A stretch of DNA of 64,000 nt from Lachnospiraceae bacterium. Lineage in GTDB: Bacteria > Bacillota > Clostridia > Lachnospirales > Lachnospiraceae. Each line of letters opens with the position of its first letter. Position 1 is the stretch's first letter. The stretch is taken from NCBI GenBank assembly GCA_015057555.1, contig SVEC01000009.1:1-64000 (forward strand), in the 5' to 3' direction. The translations under genes and the position numbers were made by a program. Under the pieces are notes generated by a model, which had not been told where the DNA came from, did not search any database, and saw nothing but the letters and a program-made list of their open reading frames with translations. Shown here in pieces: positions 34,244 to 43,214 of the stretch.

Positions 34244-35023
34244 ATGGAATCAATAATATTAAAGATAGTAGTATGCTTTATAGCAGGTATCGGCGCTGGA
34301 CTTGGTACCGGATTTGCGGGTATGAGTGCAGCGGCTGCCATTAGTCCCATCTTGATTACATTTTTAGGTATGGAACCATATGAGGCAGTGGGTATAGCCC
34401 TTGCTAGTGATGTTTTGGCTAGTGCAGTAAGCGAACATACATATTGGAAGAATAAGAATCTGGATGTAAAAAATGGACTGGTTATGATGGTTACTGTCCT
34501 ATTGTTTACAACTATTGGTAGCTGGGTTTCATCCCTTGTTCCAAGTACTACCATGGGGAATTTTTCGGTGTTTATGACCATGATTTTAGGTGTTAAATTC
34601 ATAGTCAAGCCGGTTATGACTACCAAGGAGAAGATGAATGAATTGGATTCTAAGCAACGTGTTATTCGTTCTATCCTGTGTGGTATGATGATAGGCTTTA
34701 TTTGTGGTTTTATCGGCGCAGGTGGTGGTATGATGATGCTTCTTGTGCTTACAACTGTTCTCGGCTACGAGCTTAAAACAGCTGTTGGAACCAGCGTGTT
34801 TGTTATGGCTTTTACTGCATTTACAGGGGCAGCGAGTCACTTCGTTATTGATGGTATTCCAGATGTGCTATGTCTTGCAGTGTGTGTGCTATCTACACTT
34901 TTGTGGGCCCGCATTGCAGCTAAGATAGCCAATAAATCCAAGCCGGCAACTCTTAACAGAGTAGTGGGAGTGGTTTTAATTCTTATAGGAGTGGCCATAT
35001 TTGCAGTTGATTTAATAAAATAG
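34244..35023 (+). CDS. TauE/SafE (TSUP) family membrane exporter
   Basis: 259 aa, about eight membrane segments in two halves. GIGAGLGTGFAGMSAAAAISPIL and GFICGFIGAGGGMMMLLVL are the two glycine-rich repeats of the family. Members export sulfite, sulfoacetate or other small anions; the substrate cannot be told here. RBS AAAGGAAG. It stands alone, with a large hairpin terminator at 35055. Confidence 0.85.
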   Translation: MESIILKIVVCFIAGIGAGLGTGFAGMSAAAAISPILITFLGMEPYEAVGIALASDVLASAVSEHTYWKNKNLDVKNGLVMMVTVLLFTTIGSWVSSLVPSTTMGNFSVFMTMILGVKFIVKPVMTTKEKMNELDSKQRVIRSILCGMMIGFICGFIGAGGGMMMLLVLTTVLGYELKTAVGTSVFVMAFTAFTGAASHFVIDGIPDVLCLAVCVLSTLLWARIAAKIANKSKPATLNRVVGVVLILIGVAIFAVDLIK

Positions 35024-35054
35024 GTGGCAAAAAAGTTTGTAGGTAAGATATATA

Positions 35055-35120
35055 GCCCAGAGCATAATTTTTCTATTCTATCGTCGGAAAATTGAGAGAT
35101 TTTTGCTCTGGGCGTATTTT
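35055..35120 (+). terminator. Long-loop terminator after the TauE gene
   Basis: GCCCAGAGC (35055) pairs with GCTCTGGGC (35105), with an inner AATTTTTC/GAAAATT helix, followed by GTATTTTATG. The remaining intergenic DNA to 35376 is AT-rich and I see no gene in it; a 63-codon frame there lacks a ribosome site. Confidence 0.6.
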
Positions 35121-35376
35121 ATGCCTAAATGACGAAAACTGTTGATTTTACTGGATTTGTAGTACTTATCGCTTCAACTCAAAACCAACTCATTTCACAT
35201 TCTTTTCACAGGATGCCCCAAAGGTTTACAAATGTTCGATATCTTGGTATATACAATTTTTATACGCTTTATTATAATCGTTTTATTCTTATATCTCTTA
35301 AAATTCTTTTATTCTTTTGATCTGGTGCCTAAGCCAGCTGTAGGGATTGTTTTTACTTTTCGGGAGGAGTTAAGGT

Positions 35377-36384
35377 ATGGGAAGGAATGATGTATCTGTA
35401 AAAAGCTGGCTTAAGGATCACAAAAGGTATGCGGATTTGTTTAATGGCATTGTATTTGAGGGGAGACAGGTGATATCAGCAGATGATTTACAGGCAGTGG
35501 ACAGTCAATCTAATTTGCTGGTCCAGGGAAAAGATAATATAATAAGGGCAGTGGAGCGGTATAGAGATATAATTATGCTTTGGAATAATAGTGTGTATTT
35601 TGTTTTATTGGCTACTGAAATACAGGACAAGGTGCATTACGCTATGCCGGTTAGGAAGATGTTATATGACAGTTTGACATATACAGAGCAGATGAGAGAG
35701 TTATGGCAAAGCTTGCCTGAAGATGCTCCAGAGAAACAGATTGGTTCTAAAGAGTTTTTCTCCAGATTTAGAAAAGAAGATAAGCTTCATCCAGTCATTA
35801 CAATAGTATTTTATTATGGTGATGACTGGGATGGCAGTGTCGACCTGTATGATATGTTTGGATTTGATGAAGAAATATTGTCTGATGAAAATATTGATAT
35901 TATGAAGAAATATATTTCCAATTACAGCATTAATTTATTTAATCCACAAAAGATAGAAGATACTTCTGTATTTAAAACGGATTTACAAATAATATTCGAT
36001 ATGCTAAAATATAAGAGTGATAAGAAAGCGTTAGTAAAATATACTCAGGATAATAGAAAATATTTTTCTAGTGTTGATTATGAGACAGCACAAGCTATCA
36101 AAGCATTGATAGGTTCGGGAGTTAGGCTGGAAGATAAATTGAATTCTAAGGAAAAGGAGGGGAATGACGTGTGTAAGGCACTAGAGGATTTGTATGATGA
36201 TGGAGTAGCGGAAGGTATAGGGATAGGCAGAGAAGAAGGCAGAGAAGAAGGCAGAGAAGAAGGCAGAGAAGAAGGTAGGATATTAACGTATTCCGAGTTT
36301 GGTTTATCCCCTGAAGAGATAGCTAGTAAGGTGGGTAAAAACGTAGAATTTGTAAATGAGGTTTTAGGTTTACAATTAGCATAA
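35377..36384 (+). CDS. Rpn/YhgA-like transposase-nuclease family protein
   Basis: 335 aa. The N-terminus (WLKDHKRYADLFNGIVFEGRQVI, then ENIIRAVERYRDI-type text and LLATEIQDKVHYAMPVRKMLYD) fits the putative transposase YhgA/Rpn-like group, with a PD-(D/E)XK core whose Glu lies in ATEIQ. HPVITIVFYYGDDWDG follows. The C-terminal tail has four GREE repeats and a short LTYSEFGLSPEEIASKVG helix. RBS GGGAGGAG. It differs in subtype from the protein at 31759. Confidence 0.7.
   Translation: MGRNDVSVKSWLKDHKRYADLFNGIVFEGRQVISADDLQAVDSQSNLLVQGKDNIIRAVERYRDIIMLWNNSVYFVLLATEIQDKVHYAMPVRKMLYDSLTYTEQMRELWQSLPEDAPEKQIGSKEFFSRFRKEDKLHPVITIVFYYGDDWDGSVDLYDMFGFDEEILSDENIDIMKKYISNYSINLFNPQKIEDTSVFKTDLQIIFDMLKYKSDKKALVKYTQDNRKYFSSVDYETAQAIKALIGSGVRLEDKLNSKEKEGNDVCKALEDLYDDGVAEGIGIGREEGREEGREEGREEGRILTYSEFGLSPEEIASKVGKNVEFVNEVLGLQLA
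36226..36273 (+). repeat. Four 12-bp tandem repeats inside the Rpn-like gene
   Basis: GGCAGAGAAGAA occurs four times in a row without a change and encodes GREE x4. Slippage would add or remove whole repeats and keep the frame. Confidence 0.9.
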
Positions 36385-36482
36385 AAAATGTTTGTGTAAT
36401 ATATATTCCCCCTTGAATTACCTTCTTTACTATAGTAAAATTTTAGTATCACTTATGATGATTTAAGGAGGTAATTTACGTT

Positions 36483-36851
36483 ATGGGAAAGTTTGTTATC
36501 AAGAAGACTAACACAGGGGTTAAGTTTGATCTTAAGGCTACAAATGGACAGGTTATTGCAACATCAGAGGTTTATAATTCTATGGACGCTTGTAAGAATG
36601 GTATCGCAAGTGTAGCCAAGAATGCACCTGTTGCAGCAGTTGAGGACCAGACAGTTGAAGGCTTTGCAACTGAGAAGAATCCTAAGTTCGAGATTTACAA
36701 GGATAAGGCTGATGAGTTTAGATTCAGACTTAAGGCAACTAACGGCCAGGTTATCGCTGTTAGTGAAGGTTACACAACCCATGCTAACTGTGTAAATGGT
36801 GTTGAGTCAGTTAAGAAGAATGCAGTGGATGCAGAGACAGTAGAAGAGTAG
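36483..36851 (+). CDS. yegP: YegP family protein (DUF1508, two repeats)
   Basis: 122 aa with two DUF1508 units. Unit 1 is GKFVIKKTNTGVKFDLKATNGQVIATSEVY and unit 2 is PKFEIYKDKADEFRFRLKATNGQVIAVSEGY, each followed by a VxSVxKNA helix. The family is small, cytosolic and of unknown role. RBS AAGGAGG. A strong terminator follows. Confidence 0.88.
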   Translation: MGKFVIKKTNTGVKFDLKATNGQVIATSEVYNSMDACKNGIASVAKNAPVAAVEDQTVEGFATEKNPKFEIYKDKADEFRFRLKATNGQVIAVSEGYTTHANCVNGVESVKKNAVDAETVEE

Positions 36852-36865
36852 AGTGCTACATATAG

Positions 36866-36895
36866 GGCGTGACTGAAAAAGGTCACGCCTTTTTT
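36866..36895 (+). terminator. yegP terminator
   Basis: GGCGTGAC-tgaaaaag-GTCACGCC followed by TTTTTT. Confidence 0.9.
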
Positions 36896-37031
36896 GATGG
36901 TAAAATATACATTACATCCCCTATCATCGCAAATTTTATATTGTTACTTTCCCTATTTATTGGTATTATCATTATAGTGGGTTACTTTGTGTTACAGGCA
37001 CCCACCACAACATATTTTTCGGGGGAAAGCT

Positions 37032-38210
37032 ATGTACAGATATATGGACCAAGAGGAAATAGATATCAGACAGATGGATAATCTTAAAATGCTTCATCTG
37101 TATCAGCTAGGTGGCAGTGATGCCGTAGCTGCTTATTATGGTGATAACCAGCAGATAAATCTGTGTGCCATGGATAAGCATTATAATCTTTTGATGGAAA
37201 GGGTGCTCACCCTTTATTCCCAATGTGAAGATAAGAATTCAATAATTGTGGATGGTGATGCTAAGGCTCTTTTAGAAGTAGCAGTGGCAAGAGGTGATAA
37301 TTACACCACCTTCTTTAATCGAGTGGGCAAGAGATACAAGGATATGGAGGCCTTAGACGCTCCTAGATTCGCCGCAGAGGGAGTTATGAGAGAGTCTATG
37401 ATTCCTATGCTTCAGTATTATCTCAAGCAGATTTATCATCTCTACAGCATTGACATAGATTTTGAGAGAAATACCAGAGGCTGGCACAGAAGCTGTGTGC
37501 TTAAGCTGAAGAAGGGTACTGATACCTTGCTTCTTCCGGTAAAGATGGATTTTCTAGAGGCGAATACCTGCACTGCTCAGATAGGTAATTTTTTGCAGGA
37601 TATGTACACCATAGAATTTCAGGTGACCTATGCTGACAACAGGCAGCTTATAGTCTTTGAATCCAAGGATATGGGACTGGTTGGAGAGCATAGAATTGAT
37701 ATAAATGATAATAAGGTTAAGTCCGTAACCACCATTAGTGTAAATGGTAAGACAATTTACTATATGGATGAGGAACTACCACATATTGATATTGGTGCTG
37801 AGGGTGCAGAGTTTAAAAACCTTCCTAAGCACGCAGATATAGATGTGGCTAATAGCACAGTTTACCAGCTCCCTTGGGGCGGATATATTGTAATTAGATT
37901 AGTTGAGGATGCTAATGCAAATGCTAAGCGAACTGACATAGATACAATTTTTATCGAGGGAAATGATACTAAGGTAGCCATAAGACATTACTCCTACGGT
38001 TTAGTGGAGAATCTTAAGGATGGTCTTAAACTAAGAACTGACGGCGCGTTTATGCGTAAGCTTTATTATGGAGATAAGCACGGCGAGATAGAAACCTTGT
38101 TTATGCCAGTGGGATATTACTCGGGCTGGGATTACAAGGAATATCTTGAGAATAAATATTTTTACGAGAATTCAACCAATAATACAGACAATATGGAGGA
38201 TACAAAATAA
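37032..38210 (+). CDS. Unknown protein, first gene of the AAA+/TelA operon
   Basis: 392 aa, no family recognised. Starts MYRYMDQEEIDIRQMDNLKM with GGGGGAAAG upstream. The first third is helical and ends in a Leu/Tyr-rich stretch (IPMLQYYLKQIYHLYSIDID). The rest reads as beta-rich with DSKDMG-like turns and contains GWHRSCVLKLKKGTDTLLLPVKMDF and YQLPWGGYIVIRLVED. There are no membrane segments or signal peptide, so it is cytosolic. Its stop overlaps the ATPase start (TAATG), which argues for coupled translation and a shared function. Confidence 0.75.
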   Translation: MYRYMDQEEIDIRQMDNLKMLHLYQLGGSDAVAAYYGDNQQINLCAMDKHYNLLMERVLTLYSQCEDKNSIIVDGDAKALLEVAVARGDNYTTFFNRVGKRYKDMEALDAPRFAAEGVMRESMIPMLQYYLKQIYHLYSIDIDFERNTRGWHRSCVLKLKKGTDTLLLPVKMDFLEANTCTAQIGNFLQDMYTIEFQVTYADNRQLIVFESKDMGLVGEHRIDINDNKVKSVTTISVNGKTIYYMDEELPHIDIGAEGAEFKNLPKHADIDVANSTVYQLPWGGYIVIRLVEDANANAKRTDIDTIFIEGNDTKVAIRHYSYGLVENLKDGLKLRTDGAFMRKLYYGDKHGEIETLFMPVGYYSGWDYKEYLENKYFYENSTNNTDNMEDTK

Positions 38211-40492
38211 TGGGGTTATTTGATAAAAAGGAAACTGATAATAAGGTACATATTAAGCGTGTGGAGAAGATTGTAAGTAGTATAAATGATGACTATACCT
38301 ATAATCTTACACAGTCCATAGATAGAGCGTTTATTACATATTGTAAGGAAATTTGTAAGAACCCTGGCTCTGCTAAGATTCAGCCCTTTGAGCTTTGTGC
38401 GGAGGTTATTGATGTTATTACCAGCAACAAGAATGATTTTGCTTCCACCGCTTATCTTGCTGCATTGAGAAGAGCAGAGGAGATTTACTTTAGGATATTC
38501 CCTTATGGTGAGAATACTCCAGATTTTGAGCTTAATGCATATGTTTTTGTAAGCTTATTTAAACCAAATGGCCTTATCGGCAAGAATATTTTTAATACTA
38601 CTCTTTATTCTACATTTAAGAATAAGGACAATTTTGTAGAGTTTATGGACACTATCAAGAATGATGCTAAGTGCCCAGAGTGTCTCCATGATATTATCCA
38701 GTATGGTCTTTCGGTTAGAGCATTTTTCATAGATGATGAGACCTATACTGCAAATATGAAGGACGTGGGTCAAAAGATTCTCCGTGCCGGTGATAGAAAG
38801 GCAGTTATGGCACAGGAGTCAAAGCGTGTAGAGCATATGGCTGGTATCTACGACATAGATGAGGCTGATGTGGCAAAGACTGATCAGCAGCTTACCAAGG
38901 CAAATGCTATGCTTTCTGAGACTGTTGGAATATTAGAGCAGGCTGACGCTAAGACCGCTCAGCTTAGCCGAGTTATGAAGGATACTACAGAGGCTATTAC
39001 AGAGATTAGTAAGAGAGAGACAAACCTTATATCCATGAAGGCTGCTACTGCCAAGGAGGATATGAATGCTGCGTATAATAGCTTCCTAGAGGAGCAAAAG
39101 CAGGAGGTTATCATTCAGAAGGATGTGCTTCTAGGACAGATTTTCAGTGAGGCAGAGTCTAAGCTCAATGAGCTTAGAACCATGGCTAGAGCCATTACAA
39201 CTGCAGCTAATTCAGAGCTTCTTCGTATCAATACTGAGGCATCAAGCGCCATGGATAAGATTAATAATATGGTGGCAAATGATAAGGACATCGAGAAGAT
39301 TCTCTCCAAGGCAGACGAGAACAAGGAGCTTTATGAGAAGCTTGCAAAGCTGGAGCTTCTCAATAATCAGAATATTGAGGCTATAACTAAGAGTGTAGAG
39401 GCTCAGACAGCAGCTATGAATTTAGGTGGTGATAGTGGGACCACTACTGCTCCAAATCAGGGGGCTATAGTAGTTTCTGATCCTGTTCAGGCAGTGCAGA
39501 TGATGAACAACTCACAGTTTGCCTCGGCTGGACTCCCACCTATGGAGGTGGCTCCTACAGCTATACCTGAGGTTAACCCACTTCTTGATACTAACATTCC
39601 ATTTGAGACAAGATACAAGATGGTTATGGATGAGAAGCAGAGAAGAATAGCTAAGGGAGAGCATTTCCATAAGATGTTTGATGATGTAGTTACAGTGCTT
39701 ATGGAGGATGCAAATCCATATATGATTGGACCTTCAGGCTGTGGTAAGACATTTATGGTTAAGCAGATAGCGTCTATTCTTAACCTTGATTTTATAGATA
39801 TAGGATACATCAATGAGGAGTACGATATCTTAGGCTTCCAGACTGCAACAGGTGCTTACAGTACCCCTAACTTCTACCGTTGCTACAAGTACGGTAAGAT
39901 TGCATTCTGCGATGAGCTTGATAATGGTAATAGTAGAGCTACAGTTAAGCTTAATTCCTTCTTGTCAAATGGCAAGGATGCAAGCTACAGCTTCCCACAT
40001 GGTGAGAATGTTAAGAGACATCAAAACTTCCGTATCATAGCTGCAGGTAACACTGCTGGAAATGGTGCTGATGCAAACTACAACACCAGAGAGAAAATCG
40101 AGGAGTCGGTTCAGCAGAGATTTACTCCAGTATATGTAGGCTATGATAACTATGTAGAGGAGAAGATTCTTGGAGATTACAAGGATTGGTATCAGTTCTG
40201 TGTAATATTTAGACTTGCTACAGATGCCTGGGGCAATCAGAATGACTGTGCTGCACCTGGTATTCTTACAACCAGAGATACAGCTAGAATCAGAAGATAT
40301 CTTGACAATAAGAGTCTTGATATGGACAAGATTTTGGATTTCGAATTCATACAGACAAAGGATATGGAGTATCTTGCCTTCCTTGTTAATCATATGGGTG
40401 GTAGTGTTGCCTCCTATCCAGGAGCAGGAGAAATTTATAATATGTTCGCAGCAAAGGTTAATGACCTTAGACAGAAAGGCGGAATAAGATAG
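38210..40492 (+). CDS. AAA+ ATPase (MoxR/CobS-like) with long coiled-coil N-terminus
   Basis: 760 aa. Residues 1-210 are a helical domain of unknown type. About 215-400 is a coiled coil (TDQQLTKANAMLSETVGILE to EKLAKLELLNNQNIEAITK). A Pro/Thr-rich linker runs to about 470. The AAA_5 domain follows: Walker A GPSGCGKT near 507, Walker B AFCDELDNG near 565, sensor IIAAGNT near 615 and the QQRF arginine finger. MoxR/CobS ATPases act with von Willebrand-type partners to remodel protein complexes, and the next gene looks like such a partner. Confidence 0.85.
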   Translation: MGLFDKKETDNKVHIKRVEKIVSSINDDYTYNLTQSIDRAFITYCKEICKNPGSAKIQPFELCAEVIDVITSNKNDFASTAYLAALRRAEEIYFRIFPYGENTPDFELNAYVFVSLFKPNGLIGKNIFNTTLYSTFKNKDNFVEFMDTIKNDAKCPECLHDIIQYGLSVRAFFIDDETYTANMKDVGQKILRAGDRKAVMAQESKRVEHMAGIYDIDEADVAKTDQQLTKANAMLSETVGILEQADAKTAQLSRVMKDTTEAITEISKRETNLISMKAATAKEDMNAAYNSFLEEQKQEVIIQKDVLLGQIFSEAESKLNELRTMARAITTAANSELLRINTEASSAMDKINNMVANDKDIEKILSKADENKELYEKLAKLELLNNQNIEAITKSVEAQTAAMNLGGDSGTTTAPNQGAIVVSDPVQAVQMMNNSQFASAGLPPMEVAPTAIPEVNPLLDTNIPFETRYKMVMDEKQRRIAKGEHFHKMFDDVVTVLMEDANPYMIGPSGCGKTFMVKQIASILNLDFIDIGYINEEYDILGFQTATGAYSTPNFYRCYKYGKIAFCDELDNGNSRATVKLNSFLSNGKDASYSFPHGENVKRHQNFRIIAAGNTAGNGADANYNTREKIEESVQQRFTPVYVGYDNYVEEKILGDYKDWYQFCVIFRLATDAWGNQNDCAAPGILTTRDTARIRRYLDNKSLDMDKILDFEFIQTKDMEYLAFLVNHMGGSVASYPGAGEIYNMFAAKVNDLRQKGGIR

Positions 40493-40493
40493 T

Positions 40494-41423
40494 ATGGAGA
40501 TAAGCTACGGATTAAATCCTGATTCTTGTCAGCATCTACATATTGAGCCTAGGGGAAATATGAACGTGTTTCGAGCAAACTTTAAGTCCTTAAGCCAGTT
40601 GCATTTATTTCTAAATGCAAATCCTACAGTTAATACTAACATTTTCTATACTCAGAAAAGTATTAATTCCTCTGCCAAATTTGCAGGGGAGCCACTGGAC
40701 GTGGCTATAGGGTATTGCGTAGGTGGCTACGAGAAGGATTTCTCTATGTTTGTGAAGCTTAAGAAGGATATAGACAGGGTTAATATCCGCCACGTTCACA
40801 GTAGAAAGGTTAGACCTTCCGTGGTGGGCTCTAGACCAAATGTGCCAGCCTACGTGGCAGGTGCCCCTAAGTCCATGTATCGTATGGACAGAGTCAGGGA
40901 GAAAAAGTTCATAACTATATATATAAATCTAGCTTATGCCAATGACACCTCAGAGGACCAGATTAGAAACAGGGGAATTCTCACCCTTAATCTAATCAAG
41001 ATTTTAGAGAACAATGATTACGGTGTGAATCTTAAGGTTTTTGAAACCTGCATGGTGGGTAGAGAGGTGTTCGCTGCAACCATCGGTATCAGCAGGCCGG
41101 GAGAACTTCTTAATGTAAAGAAGTGCTATTATCCACTGTGTGGCAAGGAGTTCCTAAGACGTGTTATGTGCCGTATTAAGGAATCTATGCCATTTAAGGA
41201 AAACTGGCACATGAGTTACGGACAGTTGCTTAGTGATAAGCACAGCAGAATTATTATGGATATACCAGAGGACGCCATAGTTATAGGCTCACCAGCTGAG
41301 ATGGGCATTTTGGGCGCCGATATATATGAGGACGCAGATAGATTTTTGGAGAAGCTAAATCTTAACAAGGAGATAGTTGTGCCAAGCTACGTGAAGGAAT
41401 CAAAGGAGGAAGAGACTAGATAA
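40494..41423 (+). CDS. CobT/vWA-like partner protein (DUF7192-like)
   Basis: 309 aa. The N-terminus (MEISYGLNPDSCQHLHIE) and the segment FITIYINLAYANDTSEDQI with NRGILTLNLIKILENNDYGVNLKVFETC resemble the CobT-like proteins that accompany CobS-like AAA+ ATPases, including phage ones. A metal-site DxSxS is not evident, so a vWA fold is tentative. The protein is separated from the ATPase gene by one base and ends in an overlap with the TelA gene (ATAATG). A substrate-adaptor role for the ATPase is inference. Confidence 0.6.
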   Translation: MEISYGLNPDSCQHLHIEPRGNMNVFRANFKSLSQLHLFLNANPTVNTNIFYTQKSINSSAKFAGEPLDVAIGYCVGGYEKDFSMFVKLKKDIDRVNIRHVHSRKVRPSVVGSRPNVPAYVAGAPKSMYRMDRVREKKFITIYINLAYANDTSEDQIRNRGILTLNLIKILENNDYGVNLKVFETCMVGREVFAATIGISRPGELLNVKKCYYPLCGKEFLRRVMCRIKESMPFKENWHMSYGQLLSDKHSRIIMDIPEDAIVIGSPAEMGILGADIYEDADRFLEKLNLNKEIVVPSYVKESKEEETR

Positions 41424-42475
41424 TGAGTGATACATTGATGAGCTATGATATGCTCCAAACAATTGCAAATAATCCTGAGATTAATCTTACAGAGGAAGAA
41501 TTAAGAGAGGTAGAGAACCAGGTTAAGGCTATAGATTTGACAGATTCTACAGCTATTATTGAGTACGGTTCAGATATCCAGAAGAAGCTTTCAGAGCTTT
41601 CCGGAACTATGCTTTCTAACCTTAATGCACAGGATATAGATGATATAGGCGAGGTGCTAAATACTACTGTGGGATATCTTAGAGATATTGAGGAGGAGAA
41701 GGGAAAGTTCTCCCTTTTCAAGAAGGCTAAGGAGATGTCTGTAAGGGAAAAGTACAGAGAAGCTGAGAAGAACATTGATAAGGTTTCCGGTACCCTGCAG
41801 CAGCACCAGATTCAGCTTATGAAGGATTGTGCTATGCTAGACCAGATGTACCATATGAATACAGTGTATTTTAGAGATTTAAATGTAAAGATTGCGGCTG
41901 GTAAGAGAAAGCTTGATGACTGCAAGCACCTTGAGCTTCCAGCCCTTGAGAAGAAGGCTATCGAAACTGGTTTAGCTCAGGACTCTCAGGCGGTTACTGA
42001 TATGAAGAATCAGATGGATAGATTGGAGAAGAAGATATACGAGCTGGAGCTTACCAGAACTATTTCTCTTCAGTCTGCGCCACAGATAAGACTTATCCAG
42101 TCTAATCAGGCAACTATGGCTGAGAAGATTCAGTCCACATTACTTAACACTATTCCTCTTTGGAAGAACCAGGTGGTGCTTGCCCTTGGTATGGAGCACA
42201 CTAGACAGGCAGTTAAGGCGGAGAAGGAAATCAATGATATGACTAACAAGCTTCTTCTTAAGAATGCGGAGACCCTTAAGCTTGCCTCTGTTGAAACTAT
42301 GCAGGCTGCAAATCGTGGTTTCGTAGATGTGGCAACTCTTGATGCGACTAACAAGCTCCTCATCGAGAGCTTAGATGAGGTTGCAAGAATTCAGGCAGAG
42401 GGTCGTGATAGCAGAAGCGCAGCAGAGCTTGAGCTTGTTAGAATTGACGAAGAGATGAAGAATAGATTGATGTAG
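41423..42475 (+). CDS. TelA family protein (toxic anion resistance)
   Basis: 350 aa, all helical and cytosolic. KFSLFKKAKEMSVREKYREAEKNIDKVSGTLQQHQIQLMKD and later LRTISLQSAPQIRLIQSNQATMAEKIQSTL-type text match the TelA/KlaA family (PF05816). Members are linked to tellurite and other stress resistance, with no known biochemical activity. It overlaps the CobT-like gene by one base and is the last gene of the operon. TelA next to TerD/MoxR-type genes is known; this exact four-gene set I cannot name. Confidence 0.85.
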   Translation: MSDTLMSYDMLQTIANNPEINLTEEELREVENQVKAIDLTDSTAIIEYGSDIQKKLSELSGTMLSNLNAQDIDDIGEVLNTTVGYLRDIEEEKGKFSLFKKAKEMSVREKYREAEKNIDKVSGTLQQHQIQLMKDCAMLDQMYHMNTVYFRDLNVKIAAGKRKLDDCKHLELPALEKKAIETGLAQDSQAVTDMKNQMDRLEKKIYELELTRTISLQSAPQIRLIQSNQATMAEKIQSTLLNTIPLWKNQVVLALGMEHTRQAVKAEKEINDMTNKLLLKNAETLKLASVETMQAANRGFVDVATLDATNKLLIESLDEVARIQAEGRDSRSAAELELVRIDEEMKNRLM

Positions 42476-42498
42476 TTTTTTATCGACAATCTTTTTTC

Positions 42499-42527
42499 TT
42501 GACACAAAAGTGTCATAGTGGTATAAC
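42499..42527 (+). promoter_or_regulatory. T-box leader promoter
   Basis: TTGACA at 42499-42504, 17-base spacer, TATAAC at 42522-42527. Transcription starts just before stem I of the T-box. Confidence 0.75.
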
Positions 42528-42533
42528 AAGTGC

Positions 42534-42868
42534 ATATAATTAAATATATCTACACCGTTGACGCGGAGATAACGTTAATTATGCTTCTACAGAGAGCCTG
42601 GGTAGCTGAGAGCCGGGTGAAAAACAGATTAGCAAATGGACCGCTGAGGGCGCAGTCAAATGTGTTTTGAGTATGGTAGGTAGCTCGCTAAGAGCTATGG
42701 CTATATAATAGATACAGAGTATTCTGCGACGTGAGGGCATACGTCAGTTGCCAGAGATATGATAGTATCTTGCTAAGAGCGTGAGTACACGAATCAAGGT
42801 GGCACCGCGGATAGATTAGAATTTATTCGTCCTTGACAGATGTTAGAAGTCTGTCAAGGACTTTCTTT
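42534..42868 (+). promoter_or_regulatory. Tryptophan T-box riboswitch
   Basis: The T-box core AAGGTGGCACCGCGG is at 42796-42810, within AATCAAGGTGGCACCGCGG. Upstream, stem I has AGAGAGCC and GCTGAGAGCC elements. The specifier loop reads CAAATGGACCG with codon TGG (42637-42639), so it senses uncharged tRNA-Trp. The terminator CCTTGACAGA/TCTGTCAAGG (42831-42859) with CTTTCTTT follows. Trp starvation should allow readthrough toward trpB and the transporter. Confidence 0.92.
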
Positions 42869-42900
42869 ATGTGTTGGCATAGCTTGTCGCAAGTCCTTGT

Positions 42901-43184
42901 GGGTAGTAGAGTTAGGGAATCCAGTGCCACTACCCACGGGAGATAAAAAAGTAAGTTGGTTTGGGTAGTAGAACTAGAAAATTAAATGTTACTACCCACG
43001 GAAGATAGAAAAAGTGAGCTGGTTTGGGTAGTAGAGCTAGGGAATCCAGTGCTACTACCCACGGGAGATAAAAAAGTAAGTTGGTTTGGGTAGTAGAACT
43101 AGAAAATTAAGAGCTACTACCCAAGGAATATAAAAAAACAAGCATGTATGGGTAGTAGAGACAAGAAACTAGGCGTTACTACCC
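42901..43184. repeat. Array of 62-bp palindrome-bearing repeats, cluster 2 (five units)
   Basis: Units begin at 42901, 42963, 43026, 43088 and 43150, so the period is 62-63 bp. Each has GGGTAGTA, an A/G-rich loop of about 19 bases and TACTACCC (ACTACCC in the first), then a linker of about 27 bases of the form CGGGAGATAAAAAAGTAAG. Units 1 and 3, and units 2 and 4, are most alike, as if pairs were copied. The array lies in the trpB leader after the T-box terminator. Same unit as at 17847-18005. Confidence 0.85.
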
Positions 43185-43214
43185 AGTAGCAATGATAGAA
43201 CAGGAGGTGTTGCT

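Noticed and set aside
35129-35320. A 63-codon ORF before the second Rpn-like gene
   Set aside because: No ribosome site and no family pattern; it lies in AT-rich intergenic DNA just past a terminator.
36869-37081. A 70-codon ORF with a hydrophobic segment before the AAA+ operon
   Set aside because: It starts within the yegP terminator and ends inside the first gene of the operon, with no ribosome site.
42901-43184. A CRISPR array
   Set aside because: The repeats are spaced regularly, but the spacers are conserved between units and no cas genes are present. The palindromic unit also occurs elsewhere.
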